From contig JAEXBC010000434.1 in assembly GCA_023457875.1 (NCBI GenBank), positions 1-5,936 of the forward strand: a stretch of 5,936 nt of DNA, written 5' to 3'. Both the position numbers and the translations under genes were made by a program. This document shows positions 1 through 5,653 of this stretch, in pieces. The DNA is from Bacillota bacterium. Its GTDB lineage: Bacteria; Bacillota; Clostridia; Lachnospirales; Cellulosilyticaceae. The notes beneath the pieces are model-generated. The model ran no database searches. It was given only the letters and a program-made list of their open reading frames with translations, and was not told where the DNA came from. Within the stretch, counting starts at the first letter, position 1, and every line of letters starts with the position of its first letter.

Positions 1-482
1 CTGTAGGTCTAGATGAAAGTTACTATGAAAAATCTCCCTTTGAGCTTTCAGGGGGGCAAAAAAGAAGGGTGGCTATTGCAGGTGTTTTGGCGATGAAACC
101 AGATATCTTGATTTTAGATGAACCAACAGCAGGCCTTGATCCCAAGGGTAGAAATGAACTTTTTGAGCAACTAAAAAAGATGCATCATGAACTAGATTTG
201 ACCATTGTACTTATTTCTCATAGTATGGAGGATGTAGCAAAGTACGCCCAAAGATTGTTTGTGCTATACAAAGGTAAATTAGCTTACGAAGGAACACCGA
301 AGGAAGTATTTGCAAAGGAAGAAAAACTAGAGCAAATTGGCCTTGCCATGCCTCAGGTTAGATATATTATGAGTGCATTAAAGGCTAAGGGCATGGATAT
401 CGATACGGATGTGCTGACAGTAGAAGAAGCGGCAAAGACAATTACTGCCTATTTGAAGTTGAAAGGAGAGCATCATGATTAG
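1..482 (+). CDS. ecfA2: Energy-coupling factor transporter ATPase EcfA2, C-terminal part (5' end outside window)
   Basis: One of the two cytoplasmic ATPases of the energy-coupling factor (ECF) module, which powers uptake of vitamins and metal ions through exchangeable substrate-binding S subunits. The reading frame is open from position 3 and gives 159 residues before TAG at 480-482. Visible motifs are the ABC signature LSGGQKRR (45-68), Walker B ILILDEPTAGLDP with catalytic Glu at 120-122, and the H-switch ISHSMED with His at 219-221. The fragment ends in an EcfA-type C-terminal region after YEGTPKEVF. The Walker A and Q-loop half, roughly 125-130 residues by family length, lies upstream. 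The GTG at 69 falls inside the signature region and is not a start. The choice of EcfA2 over EcfA1 rests on position directly before ecfT and on family wording (SPFELSGGQ, AIAGVLAMKPD), so it is inference, but a strong one. Confidence 0.93.
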   Translation, partial: VGLDESYYEKSPFELSGGQKRRVAIAGVLAMKPDILILDEPTAGLDPKGRNELFEQLKKMHHELDLTIVLISHSMEDVAKYAQRLFVLYKGKLAYEGTPKEVFAKEEKLEQIGLAMPQVRYIMSALKAKGMDIDTDVLTVEEAAKTITAYLKLKGEHHD

Positions 483-1266
483 AGATATTACAATTGGTCA
501 ATATTATCCTTCTGATTCAATCATTCATAAATTAGACCCTCGAACTAAAATACTTGCTACTTTCGCTTATATTATAGGGCTGTTTTTTGTCAAAGGATTT
601 ATTGGCTATGGCACTGTGACATTATGCTTCCTAGGAGTGGTTAAGACGAGTAAAGTGCCACTTAAGTTTATGCTTAAAGGATTAAAGAGTATTGTATTTA
701 TTTTACTATTTACTGTCGTTTTAAATATGTTTTTTAATAGTGCAGGTAATGTGTTAGTTAAGTGGTGGATATTTAGGATTACAGACCAAGGACTTATTAT
801 AGCAGCTAAAATGGGTATTCGTCTCATACTACTTATTGTAGGCACTTCATTATTGACATTAACCACCTCACCTATTGAATTAACAGATGGAATAGAAAAT
901 CTTCTTAATCCCTTTAAGAAGATTGGTGTACCCGCACATGAGATTGCCATGATGATGAGTATTTCACTACGATTTATCCCTATTCTTTTAGAAGAGACAG
1001 ACAAGATTATGAAGGCTCAAATGGCAAGGGGAGCAGATTTTGAAAGTGGAAATATCATTCAAAGAGCCAAGGCTATGGTGCCCATTATGGTGCCACTCTT
1101 TATTTCAGCCTTTAGGCGAGCAGATGAGCTTGCTATGGCTATGGAAGCACGTTGCTATAGGGGTGGGGTTGGTAGAACAAGGCTAAATAGTCTTAAATAT
1201 CAAAGGAAAGATTTTTTTGCCTTTATCATTTCAGCAGCATATATGGTTGGTTGCTTTTTCTTATAG
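475..1266 (+). CDS. ecfT: Energy-coupling factor transporter transmembrane protein EcfT
   Basis: Integral membrane subunit of the ECF vitamin transporter. It links the EcfA1/EcfA2 ATPases to the substrate-binding S component and transmits ATP-driven motion. The 263 residues match the usual family length of about 265. Hydrophobic segments are visible near residues 27-55, 71-89, 105-130, 157-172, 200-212 and 248-263. The diagnostic coupling-helix motifs are present: MKAQMARGADFE (179-190, first Ala-Arg-Gly) and AMEARCYRGG (222-231, second motif as Ala-Arg-Cys, a common variant). The stretch TTSPIELTDGIENLL (130-144) is also typical. The start ATG overlaps the last 8 bases of ecfA2 and is preceded by AAAGGAGAG (462-470), which implies translational coupling and equal output of the two subunits. 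No S component is encoded here, as expected for a shared group II ECF module; that is family knowledge. Confidence 0.95.
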   Translation: MIRDITIGQYYPSDSIIHKLDPRTKILATFAYIIGLFFVKGFIGYGTVTLCFLGVVKTSKVPLKFMLKGLKSIVFILLFTVVLNMFFNSAGNVLVKWWIFRITDQGLIIAAKMGIRLILLIVGTSLLTLTTSPIELTDGIENLLNPFKKIGVPAHEIAMMMSISLRFIPILLEETDKIMKAQMARGADFESGNIIQRAKAMVPIMVPLFISAFRRADELAMAMEARCYRGGVGRTRLNSLKYQRKDFFAFIISAAYMVGCFFL

Positions 1267-1324
1267 GGCATTAGATGCTGAAGTAGCAGTGAAAAGATAG
1301 GCCATGCAGGAGGAGTAATAAGTA

Positions 1325-2062
1325 ATGAAGCGATTTAAGATGATTGTTGCATACGATGGAACCCATTACAATGGTTTTGCAAAGCAGCCTATGGGAGTCA
1401 CCATTCAAGGGACCTTGAATGAAGCAATAGCTAAGATTGTACAGCATGAGGTATATACGTTAGGTGCAGGAAGAACAGACCGAGGTGTACACGCAAAGGG
1501 GCAGTGCTGCACTTTTGATTCCGATACACTGATACCAGCAGAGAGATTAGCAAAGGCAATAAATAGTAGGTTGCCAGAAGATATTACAGTTAAATCGGTA
1601 GAGGAAGTAAGTCACACCTTTCACCCACGATTTGGTGCAAAAAGAAAAACCTATCGCTATCAAATTTTAAATGCAAAAATAAGAGATCCTTTCCTATATA
1701 AATATGCGTTGTTGTATCCCTACAACATAGACATAGAACTTATGAGACAAGCAGCAAATGAAATAGTAGGCACTCATGATTTTGCTTGTTTCTGCTCAGC
1801 AGGAAGTACAGTTAAGGATACGGTGCGAACGGTTTATTCCATTGATATTAGAAAGGAAGAAGATCTTGTAACCCTGGATATCTGCGGAAATGGTTTCTTG
1901 TACAATATGGTAAGAATTATAGTCGGTACGTTGTTATATGTTAATGAGGGGAAGCTTGCTGCATCTGACATTCGTCCCATCATTGAGTCGACGGATCGCA
2001 CACTTGCTGGCCCCACGGCGCCGGCCCATGGTTTAACCATGCTTAACATTGAATATCAATAG
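1325..2062 (+). CDS. truA: tRNA pseudouridine(38-40) synthase TruA
   Basis: Cytoplasmic enzyme that isomerises uridines 38, 39 and 40 in the anticodon stem-loop of many tRNAs to pseudouridine. The 245 residues match the family length. Visible motifs are the catalytic loop GAGRTDRGVHAKGQ with nucleophilic Asp52, KTYRYQI with the conserved active-site Tyr110, GNGFLYNMVR (188-197), and the C-terminal GPTAPAHGL (229-237). The start is supported by AGGAGG at 1308-1313; the upstream ATG at 1304 meets a stop after four codons. The gene lies 58 bases after ecfT with no terminator between, so it is probably co-transcribed with the ecf genes, the usual Firmicutes order. No terminator is visible after its stop either, so read-through into rplM-rpsI is likely. 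Confidence 0.96.
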   Translation: MKRFKMIVAYDGTHYNGFAKQPMGVTIQGTLNEAIAKIVQHEVYTLGAGRTDRGVHAKGQCCTFDSDTLIPAERLAKAINSRLPEDITVKSVEEVSHTFHPRFGAKRKTYRYQILNAKIRDPFLYKYALLYPYNIDIELMRQAANEIVGTHDFACFCSAGSTVKDTVRTVYSIDIRKEEDLVTLDICGNGFLYNMVRIIVGTLLYVNEGKLAASDIRPIIESTDRTLAGPTAPAHGLTMLNIEYQ

Positions 2063-2093
2063 CACATACTACAAATAAGCCACAGGAAAATAC

Positions 2094-2122
2094 TTGACAG
2101 CTTATATGTGAAATTATATAAT
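2094..2122 (+). promoter_or_regulatory. Vegetative promoter of rplM-rpsI
   Basis: A perfect sigma-A type promoter is seen: -35 TTGACA at 2094-2099, a 17-base spacer, and -10 TATAAT at 2117-2122. Transcription should begin near 2128-2130. It lies 31 bases after the truA stop. It would let the two ribosomal protein genes be transcribed more strongly than the upstream ecf-truA genes. Assignment is from sequence match only. Confidence 0.88.
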
Positions 2123-2129
2123 ATAGGTT

Positions 2130-2217
2130 GTGTTAATGAGACCACTTATAAAATCCAATAGCCCCGGATTTTATATGACATAGAAATTAACCTATTATTA
2201 TAAGATCCAAAGGAGGT
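2130..2217 (+). promoter_or_regulatory. Structured rplM leader, candidate ribosomal-protein autoregulatory element (L13-leader-like)
   Basis: The predicted transcript has about 95 nt before rplM with clear secondary structure. A closing helix can form between GTTAAT (2132-2137) and ATTAAC (2186-2191). Inside it is a perfect 10-bp hairpin, TATAAAATCC (2147-2156) with GGATTTTATA (2166-2175), loop AATAGCCCC. The same 3' arm (2166-2175) can instead pair with TATAAGATCC (2199-2208), a 9-of-10 copy of the first arm that abuts the Shine-Dalgarno AAAGGAGGT (2209-2217). The hairpin has no following T-run, so it is not a terminator. Rfam describes an L13 leader motif upstream of rplM in low-GC Gram-positives; whether this sequence fits that model was not tested. 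Two competing folds next to the ribosome binding site suggest control of translation by L13, but that is inference. Confidence 0.55.
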
Positions 2218-2224
2218 ACATGGA

Positions 2225-2656
2225 ATGAGAACAACATACATGGCAAATGCACAAAATGTTGAAAAACAATGGTATGTTATTGACGCTAACGGTCAAACAT
2301 TAGGAAGACTTGCAAGCCAAATTGCATCAGTATTAAGAGGAAAAAATAAACCAACATATACACCACACGTAGACTGCGGTGACAATGTTATTGTTATTAA
2401 TGCAGAGAAAGTAGTATTAACAGGTAAAAAATTAGATCAAAAATTATATAGAAGACATACAGGTTACGCTGGTGGTTTAAGAGAAACAACTGCTCGTGAA
2501 GTGATGGATACTCATCCTGAGAGACTTCTTATGCACGCTGTAAAAGGTATGCTTCCAAAGAACAGCTTAGGAAGAAAAATGCTTACAAACCTTCGTGTAT
2601 ATGCTGGACCAGAGCACAACCACGAAGCACAAAAACCAGTTGAGTTAAAATTCTAA
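2225..2656 (+). CDS. rplM: 50S ribosomal protein L13
   Basis: Early-assembling protein of the large ribosomal subunit that binds 23S rRNA. The 143 residues match the bacterial family length. Recognisable features are the N-terminus [10 protein letters not shown], close to the MRTT-MANA start of Bacillus L13, then [15 protein letters not shown] (26-40), [18 protein letters not shown] (43-60), and the family signature [14 protein letters not shown] (106-119). The C-terminus [11 protein letters not shown] is typical. The start at 2225 is placed 8 bases after AGGAGG (2211-2216). An overlapping out-of-frame ATG at 2220 reaches a stop after two codons. The gene pairs with rpsI, 23 bases downstream, the near-universal L13-S9 operon. 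It has its own promoter and a structured leader, so it is probably regulated apart from truA. Confidence 0.98.
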   Translation: MRTTYMANAQNVEKQWYVIDANGQTLGRLASQIASVLRGKNKPTYTPHVDCGDNVIVINAEKVVLTGKKLDQKLYRRHTGYAGGLRETTAREVMDTHPERLLMHAVKGMLPKNSLGRKMLTNLRVYAGPEHNHEAQKPVELKF

Positions 2657-2679
2657 TCACTCGGGAGGAGGAAAATTAA

Positions 2680-3072
2680 ATGGCAGCAGATAGATATTAT
2701 GGAACAGGTAGACGTAAAAGCTCAGTAGCTAGAGTATACCTTGTACCTGGAACAGGCAAAATTACAATTAATAAAAGAGATATCGAAGAATACTTCGGTT
2801 TAGAAACATTAAAAGTTATTACTCGTCAACCATTAACATTAACAGATACATTAAATAAATTTGATGTTCTTGTAAATGTACATGGTGGAGGAACAACAGG
2901 ACAAGCTGGAGCAATTCGTCACGGAATCAGCCGTGCATTACTTCAAGTTGATGTAGATTATCGTCCAGCTCTTAAAAAAGCAGGTTTCTTAACAAGAGAT
3001 CCAAGAATGAAAGAAAGAAAGAAATACGGTCTCAAAGCAGCGAGACGTGCACCACAATTCTCAAAGAGATAA
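2680..3072 (+). CDS. rpsI: 30S ribosomal protein S9
   Basis: Small-subunit ribosomal protein of the 30S head, whose C-terminal tail reaches toward the P-site tRNA. The 130 residues match the family exactly. Visible features are [14 protein letters not shown] (8-21), the conserved glycine-rich stretch [17 protein letters not shown] (67-83), the basic stretch [17 protein letters not shown] (107-123), and the invariant terminal SKR. The start follows AGGAGG at 2666-2671 with an 8-base gap. It is the second gene of the rplM-rpsI operon and is followed by a clear intrinsic terminator. Codon use is close to that of rplM and consistent with high expression. Confidence 0.98.
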   Translation: MAADRYYGTGRRKSSVARVYLVPGTGKITINKRDIEEYFGLETLKVITRQPLTLTDTLNKFDVLVNVHGGGTTGQAGAIRHGISRALLQVDVDYRPALKKAGFLTRDPRMKERKKYGLKAARRAPQFSKR

Positions 3073-3091
3073 TTGGGATATATGCTCAATC

Positions 3092-3125
3092 AAAAGAGTC
3101 ACATTTATGTGGCTCTTTTATTATG
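3092..3125 (+). terminator. Intrinsic terminator after rpsI
   Basis: A 12-bp stem with one G-T wobble forms between 3092-3103 (AAAAGAGTCACA) and 3108-3119 (TGTGGCTCTTTT), with the 4-base loop TTTA. The 3' arm ends in TTTT and continues into ATTATG, giving a U-rich tail. It lies 19 bases after the rpsI stop and separates the ribosomal protein operon from the metG unit. Confidence 0.88.
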
Positions 3126-3176
3126 TTTAGTTAGTGATAAATACGTATTTTGAAGAGAAATCGTAGTGCCTAAACA

Positions 3177-3205
3177 TTGACAAATAAGCATTCAAAATAT
3201 ATAAT
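3177..3205 (+). promoter_or_regulatory. Promoter of the T-box/metG unit
   Basis: A second perfect sigma-A promoter: -35 TTGACA at 3177-3182, a 17-base spacer, and -10 TATAAT at 3200-3205. The start of transcription is expected near 3212, just upstream of the T-box stem I. It makes metG a transcription unit separate from rpsI. Confidence 0.88.
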
Positions 3206-3211
3206 AATTAA

Positions 3212-3506
3212 AAATTTATATGATAAAGGCATTGAAGAGAAGAGTAAACTATTTGCACTTTTACAGAGACCTCAGGATGGTGGAAATGAGGAAAGTTATA
3301 CAATGGTTGAATATGGCCTCGGAGCTGCGTACCGAAACATATTGTTTAGGCTACGACGGGTGCACCCGTTACAGTGATAGACTATCGATGAATCATTTCT
3401 CGTCCGTAGTTGATAAGACCTATATCGTGAGGTATAGGTGAATTTAGGGTGGTAACACGAAGCTTTGCTCTCGTCCCTGAAAAAGAAATTTTTCAGAGAG
3501 GAGGGC
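3212..3506 (+). ncRNA. T-box riboswitch controlling metG (apparent AUG/Met specifier)
   Basis: Cis-acting leader that senses uncharged tRNA and stops terminator formation when the amino acid is scarce. Stem I is readable. It has the AGTA motif (3243-3246) on the 5' side of the specifier loop, then helices 3247-3255/3301-3308, 3257-3261/3292-3296 and 3270-3274/3287-3291. The distal bulge ACAGAGA and apical loop GGATGGTGGAAA are typical. The specifier loop 3' side reads GAAT-ATG-G, placing an AUG codon at 3313-3315 followed by a purine. A small hairpin lies at 3356-3369 and another at 3418-3439. The T-box proper, AGGGTGGTAACACG (3446-3459), contains TGGT, which would pair with ACCA at the tRNA 3' end, consistent with an A discriminator. 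The antiterminator uses AGGG (3446-3449) with CCCT (3475-3478). The Met specifier agrees with the methionyl-tRNA synthetase gene downstream. The exact 5' end is estimated. Confidence 0.93.
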
Positions 3507-3516
3507 TTTATTATTT
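3467..3516 (+). terminator. T-box leader terminator (attenuator) before metG
   Basis: A long stem forms between 3467-3484 and 3489-3506 with the loop GAAA. It has two mismatches (3473/3500 and 3476/3497) and one wobble, with an unbroken upper stem CTGAAAAA/TTTTTCAG. A T-rich tract (CTTTATTATTT) follows. Its 5' arm includes CCCT (3475-3478), which the antiterminator also needs, so the two folds exclude each other. This is the expression platform of the T-box. Confidence 0.9.
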
Positions 3517-3570
3517 GGTTTTTTAATTTTAAACTTGTTATCACAATGAAAATGAAATGAGGAATGTTAT

Positions 3571-5205
3571 ATGAGAAATATTTTAGTTGGTGGTGCATGG
3601 CCATATGCAAATGGCTCATTACACCTAGGTCACATAGCGGGGCTATTACCAGGAGATGTAATTGCTCGTTATCATAGAGCAATAGGCGATAAAGTATATT
3701 TTGTATCAGGGAGTGACTGTCATGGAACGCCTGTAGCGATACGCGCAAAGCATGAAAATAAATCACCACAAGAAGTAAGTGATTATTATCATGAAGAATT
3801 TAAAGCTTGCTTTGAAGGATTAGGATTTAGTTATGATGTCTATACGAAAACCTCTTCAGAAGAGCATAAGTATTTTGTCAGGCATTTTCATGAAGAGCTT
3901 TACAAGAGTAATTATGTTTATGGAAAAGAAGCGCCACAGGCATACTGCGATTGTTGTAATCAATTTCTGGCAGATAGATTTGTGACTGGAAAATGTCCGA
4001 AGTGTGAAAGCGATACAAGAGGGGATCAATGTGACGTTTGTGGAACAGTATTAGAACCTGAAGGTTTAGTCAATCCGGTTTGTGCCACTTGTGGCGAAAG
4101 GATTTCATTTAAAAATGCAACGCATATGTATATTGCTATTTCAAAAATGGAGGAGCAATTAAAAGAGTTAGTTAATAACAATCCGTATTGGAGAAAAAAT
4201 GCAATTTCATTTACAAATCGCTATATAAATGAAGGCTTAAAAGATAGGGCACTTACGCGAGACTTAGATTGGGGAATAGATGTTCCTAAAGAGGGATTTG
4301 AGGATAAGAAGATTTATATCTGGGCGGAAAATGTTCTGGGATATTTATCTGCGAGTCAAGTTGCCGCAAAGGAAAATAATGAAGAATACGAAGAACTTTG
4401 GGGAGCAAATGCAAAACATTATTATGTTCATGGTAAAGATAATATTCCCTTTCATACAATTATTTTACCAGCATTGCTTATCGCCAATGGAAATGGATGG
4501 CATTTGCCAGATGAAATTATATCAAGTGAATATCTGACCTTGGAAGGCAGAAAAATATCCACAAGTCAAAACTATGCAATTTGGGTAAAGGATATTATGA
4601 ATAGATATAATCCTGATTCTATTAGATATTACTTGCTGGCAAATGGACCTGAAAAAAGGGATGCAGATTTTTTATGGCGAGAGTATGTGAATAGCCATAA
4701 TGGTGAGTTACTTGGGGCATATGGTAACTTTATCAATAGAACCCTTGCCTTTATCAACAGATATAGAAATGGCATTATTCCGTCAGGAAATTTAAACTCA
4801 GAAATTGAAGCAAATATTGATCAGTTATTTTGTAAAACTGGAGAAAAAGTGGAGACGGGTAATTTAAGAGATGCCCTTGATGGCATATTTGAATTTGTAC
4901 GCTATGCAAATAAATTCTTTGACAGTGAGCAGCCTTGGATTACAAGAACGACAGATGCGAAAGCCTGTGATCATACACTTTTTAATTGCGTTCAAATTAT
5001 AGCTAGTCTAGCAGTGGTATTATATCCATTTTTGCCATTTTCATCTGAAAAGGTTTGTAAGTGGTTAAAAATAAGTAATGTATGGGAGAAGCAATATGTA
5101 GTGCCTGGCTATCAATTGCCAGAAATAGAGATATTGTTTGAAAGGATTGATAAAAAAGTTATAGAAGAGGAAAAAGCAAAATTAGTAGAGCAGGAGAAAG
5201 TGTGA
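3571..5205 (+). CDS. metG: Methionyl-tRNA synthetase, two-zinc-knuckle form, KISTS signature, no C-terminal tRNA-binding domain
   Basis: Cytoplasmic class I aminoacyl-tRNA synthetase that joins methionine to tRNA-Met using ATP. Of 544 residues, the Rossmann catalytic domain opens with AWPYANGSLHLGHIAG (PYANG 11-15, HLGH 18-21, the HIGH motif). The connective insert carries four Cys pairs: C126/C129, C142/C145, C154/C157 and C171/C174, enough for two zinc knuckles. The second signature reads KISTS (328-332) instead of KMSKS. The anticodon-binding helical domain follows, with NKFFDSEQPW (447-456) holding the conserved Trp. The protein ends in a charged tail (ERIDKKVIEEEKAKL) where many bacterial MetRS continue into an EMAP/Trbp111-type tRNA-binding domain, absent here. 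The start uses GAGG at 3559-3562; the ATG at 3564 is out of frame. Expression should respond to uncharged tRNA-Met through the T-box upstream. Whether the genome has a second, KMSKS-type MetRS cannot be seen. Confidence 0.97.
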   Translation: MRNILVGGAWPYANGSLHLGHIAGLLPGDVIARYHRAIGDKVYFVSGSDCHGTPVAIRAKHENKSPQEVSDYYHEEFKACFEGLGFSYDVYTKTSSEEHKYFVRHFHEELYKSNYVYGKEAPQAYCDCCNQFLADRFVTGKCPKCESDTRGDQCDVCGTVLEPEGLVNPVCATCGERISFKNATHMYIAISKMEEQLKELVNNNPYWRKNAISFTNRYINEGLKDRALTRDLDWGIDVPKEGFEDKKIYIWAENVLGYLSASQVAAKENNEEYEELWGANAKHYYVHGKDNIPFHTIILPALLIANGNGWHLPDEIISSEYLTLEGRKISTSQNYAIWVKDIMNRYNPDSIRYYLLANGPEKRDADFLWREYVNSHNGELLGAYGNFINRTLAFINRYRNGIIPSGNLNSEIEANIDQLFCKTGEKVETGNLRDALDGIFEFVRYANKFFDSEQPWITRTTDAKACDHTLFNCVQIIASLAVVLYPFLPFSSEKVCKWLKISNVWEKQYVVPGYQLPEIEILFERIDKKVIEEEKAKLVEQEKV

Positions 5206-5272
5206 GATTGTCTTGGCTGCTAGCATAAATGTAGTATATAGGTAGCAAAGTGTTTAAAAAGAAATAATGGGT

Positions 5273-5311
5273 AGACATCATTTAATTTTTAACTAGATGG
5301 TGTCTTTTTTT
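5273..5311 (+). terminator. Intrinsic terminator after metG
   Basis: A 9-bp stem with one wobble pairs AGACATCAT (5273-5281) with ATGGTGTCT (5297-5305). The AT-rich loop of 15 bases may extend the helix through TTA/TAA. A run of seven T (5305-5311) follows. It lies about 70 bases after the metG stop and closes that transcription unit. Confidence 0.85.
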
Positions 5312-5468
5312 CTGTTTTAATGTATTTCAGAAGGAATGCAGATTTGATTAACATTATCACAAGAATTTGAATATAGAGGTGAATATATACATTTTTTTTT
5401 GATTATATCCTTATTTGTTTCAGATATCAGAGAAATACATATATACCTATAGCAATGCCAATGTATAA

Positions 5469-5483
5469 ATGATTATAAATCAT
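5469..5483. repeat. Inverted repeat ATGATT-ATA-AATCAT upstream of candidate promoter
   Basis: Perfect 6-bp inverted repeat with a 3-base centre, 14 bases upstream of the candidate -35 at 5498. A related shorter symmetric element, GATT-A-AATC, lies at 5534-5542 near the predicted transcription start, followed by AT to give a shared AATCAT half. They could be binding sites for a dimeric regulator, but AT-rich DNA produces such repeats by chance. Confidence 0.35.
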
Positions 5484-5497
5484 ATGGATTCGAGTAT

Positions 5498-5526
5498 TTG
5501 GACTATTTGTAAAAACAGGATATAAT
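5498..5526 (+). promoter_or_regulatory. Candidate promoter for the C-N hydrolase-like gene
   Basis: A perfect -10 TATAAT at 5521-5526 has TTGGAC at 5498-5503 as a weak -35 (three of six consensus bases), with a 17-base spacer. No extended -10 TG is present. The start of transcription would be near 5533, giving a leader of about 120 nt. The weak -35 could mean that an activator is needed. A second possible -10 (TATGAT, 5570-5575) lies downstream with a poorer spacer. Confidence 0.5.
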
Positions 5527-5601
5527 AAGATTAGATTAAATCATTTGCGATAGTGGAGATGTTCTTTGCTATGATGTGATGAAAAAAGAGGTGGCTAAAA
5601 A

Positions 5602-5634
5602 GTGAAAGCCGCTGATGTAGTTTTCTTAAGCTAA
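5602..5634 (+). CDS. Possible 10-codon leader ORF upstream of the C-N hydrolase-like gene
   Basis: A GTG at 5602 opens a short frame encoding MKAADVVFLS, ending with TAA at 5632-5634. It is preceded by AAAGAGGTGG (5585-5594), a good Shine-Dalgarno with a 7-8-base gap. The stop is 19 bases before the next ATG (5654). The ORF overlaps the 3' arm of a 7-bp hairpin whose 5' arm covers part of that ribosome binding site (5590-5596). Too short to judge by composition. It could be a regulatory uORF or chance. Confidence 0.25.
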   Translation: MKAADVVFLS

Positions 5635-5653
5635 AGAACTTAGGGGGCGGAAG

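Larger units (their letters stand above)
5312..5653 (+). other. AT-rich intergenic region without a clear gene
   Basis: About 340 bases separate the metG terminator from the next start codon. No ORF of convincing length was found. The first part (5312-5460) is AT-rich with a nine-T run at 5392-5400; I see no gene or recognised RNA in it. The second part holds two short inverted repeats (5469-5483, 5534-5542), a candidate promoter, a 7-bp hairpin (5590-5596 with 5607-5613), and a possible short leader ORF. I tried to match this leader to common riboswitch consensus sequences from memory and found no convincing fit. Confidence 0.6.

Noticed and set aside
69..71. GTG as the start of the first gene
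   Set aside because: It lies within the ABC signature region, and the frame is open and meaningful upstream to the window edge, so the gene is cut by the window rather than short.
606..1004. Antisense open frame of 132 codons opposite ecfT
   Set aside because: It lies fully inside a well-supported ecfT, shows no recognisable family, and has no promoter or ribosome binding site of its own.
1147..1168. Cys in place of Gly in the second Ala-Arg-Gly motif of EcfT as a defect
   Set aside because: AMEARCYRGG is a familiar variant in Firmicutes EcfT proteins and does not suggest loss of function.
1834..2049. Antisense open frame opposite the 3' half of truA
   Set aside because: It is a shadow of conserved truA codons with no recognisable protein features.
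2147..2175. The 10-bp hairpin in the rplM leader as a terminator for truA
   Set aside because: No T-run follows it and it lies downstream of the rplM promoter.
3177..3441. Two overlapping + strand frames (3177-3377 and 3220-3441) between rpsI and metG
   Set aside because: They start at or just after the promoter and run through the T-box. The conserved RNA parts explain the sequence, and neither frame has a Shine-Dalgarno.
3296..3769. Antisense frame of 157 codons
   Set aside because: It spans the complement of the T-box and the start of metG; it is a shadow with no recognisable domain.
4280..4537. 85-codon frame within metG
   Set aside because: It is out of frame inside the conserved MetRS catalytic domain.
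5581..5650. A known riboswitch class in the last leader
   Set aside because: From memory I compared it with lysine, c-di-GMP, THF and fluoride types. None of their conserved cores is present.
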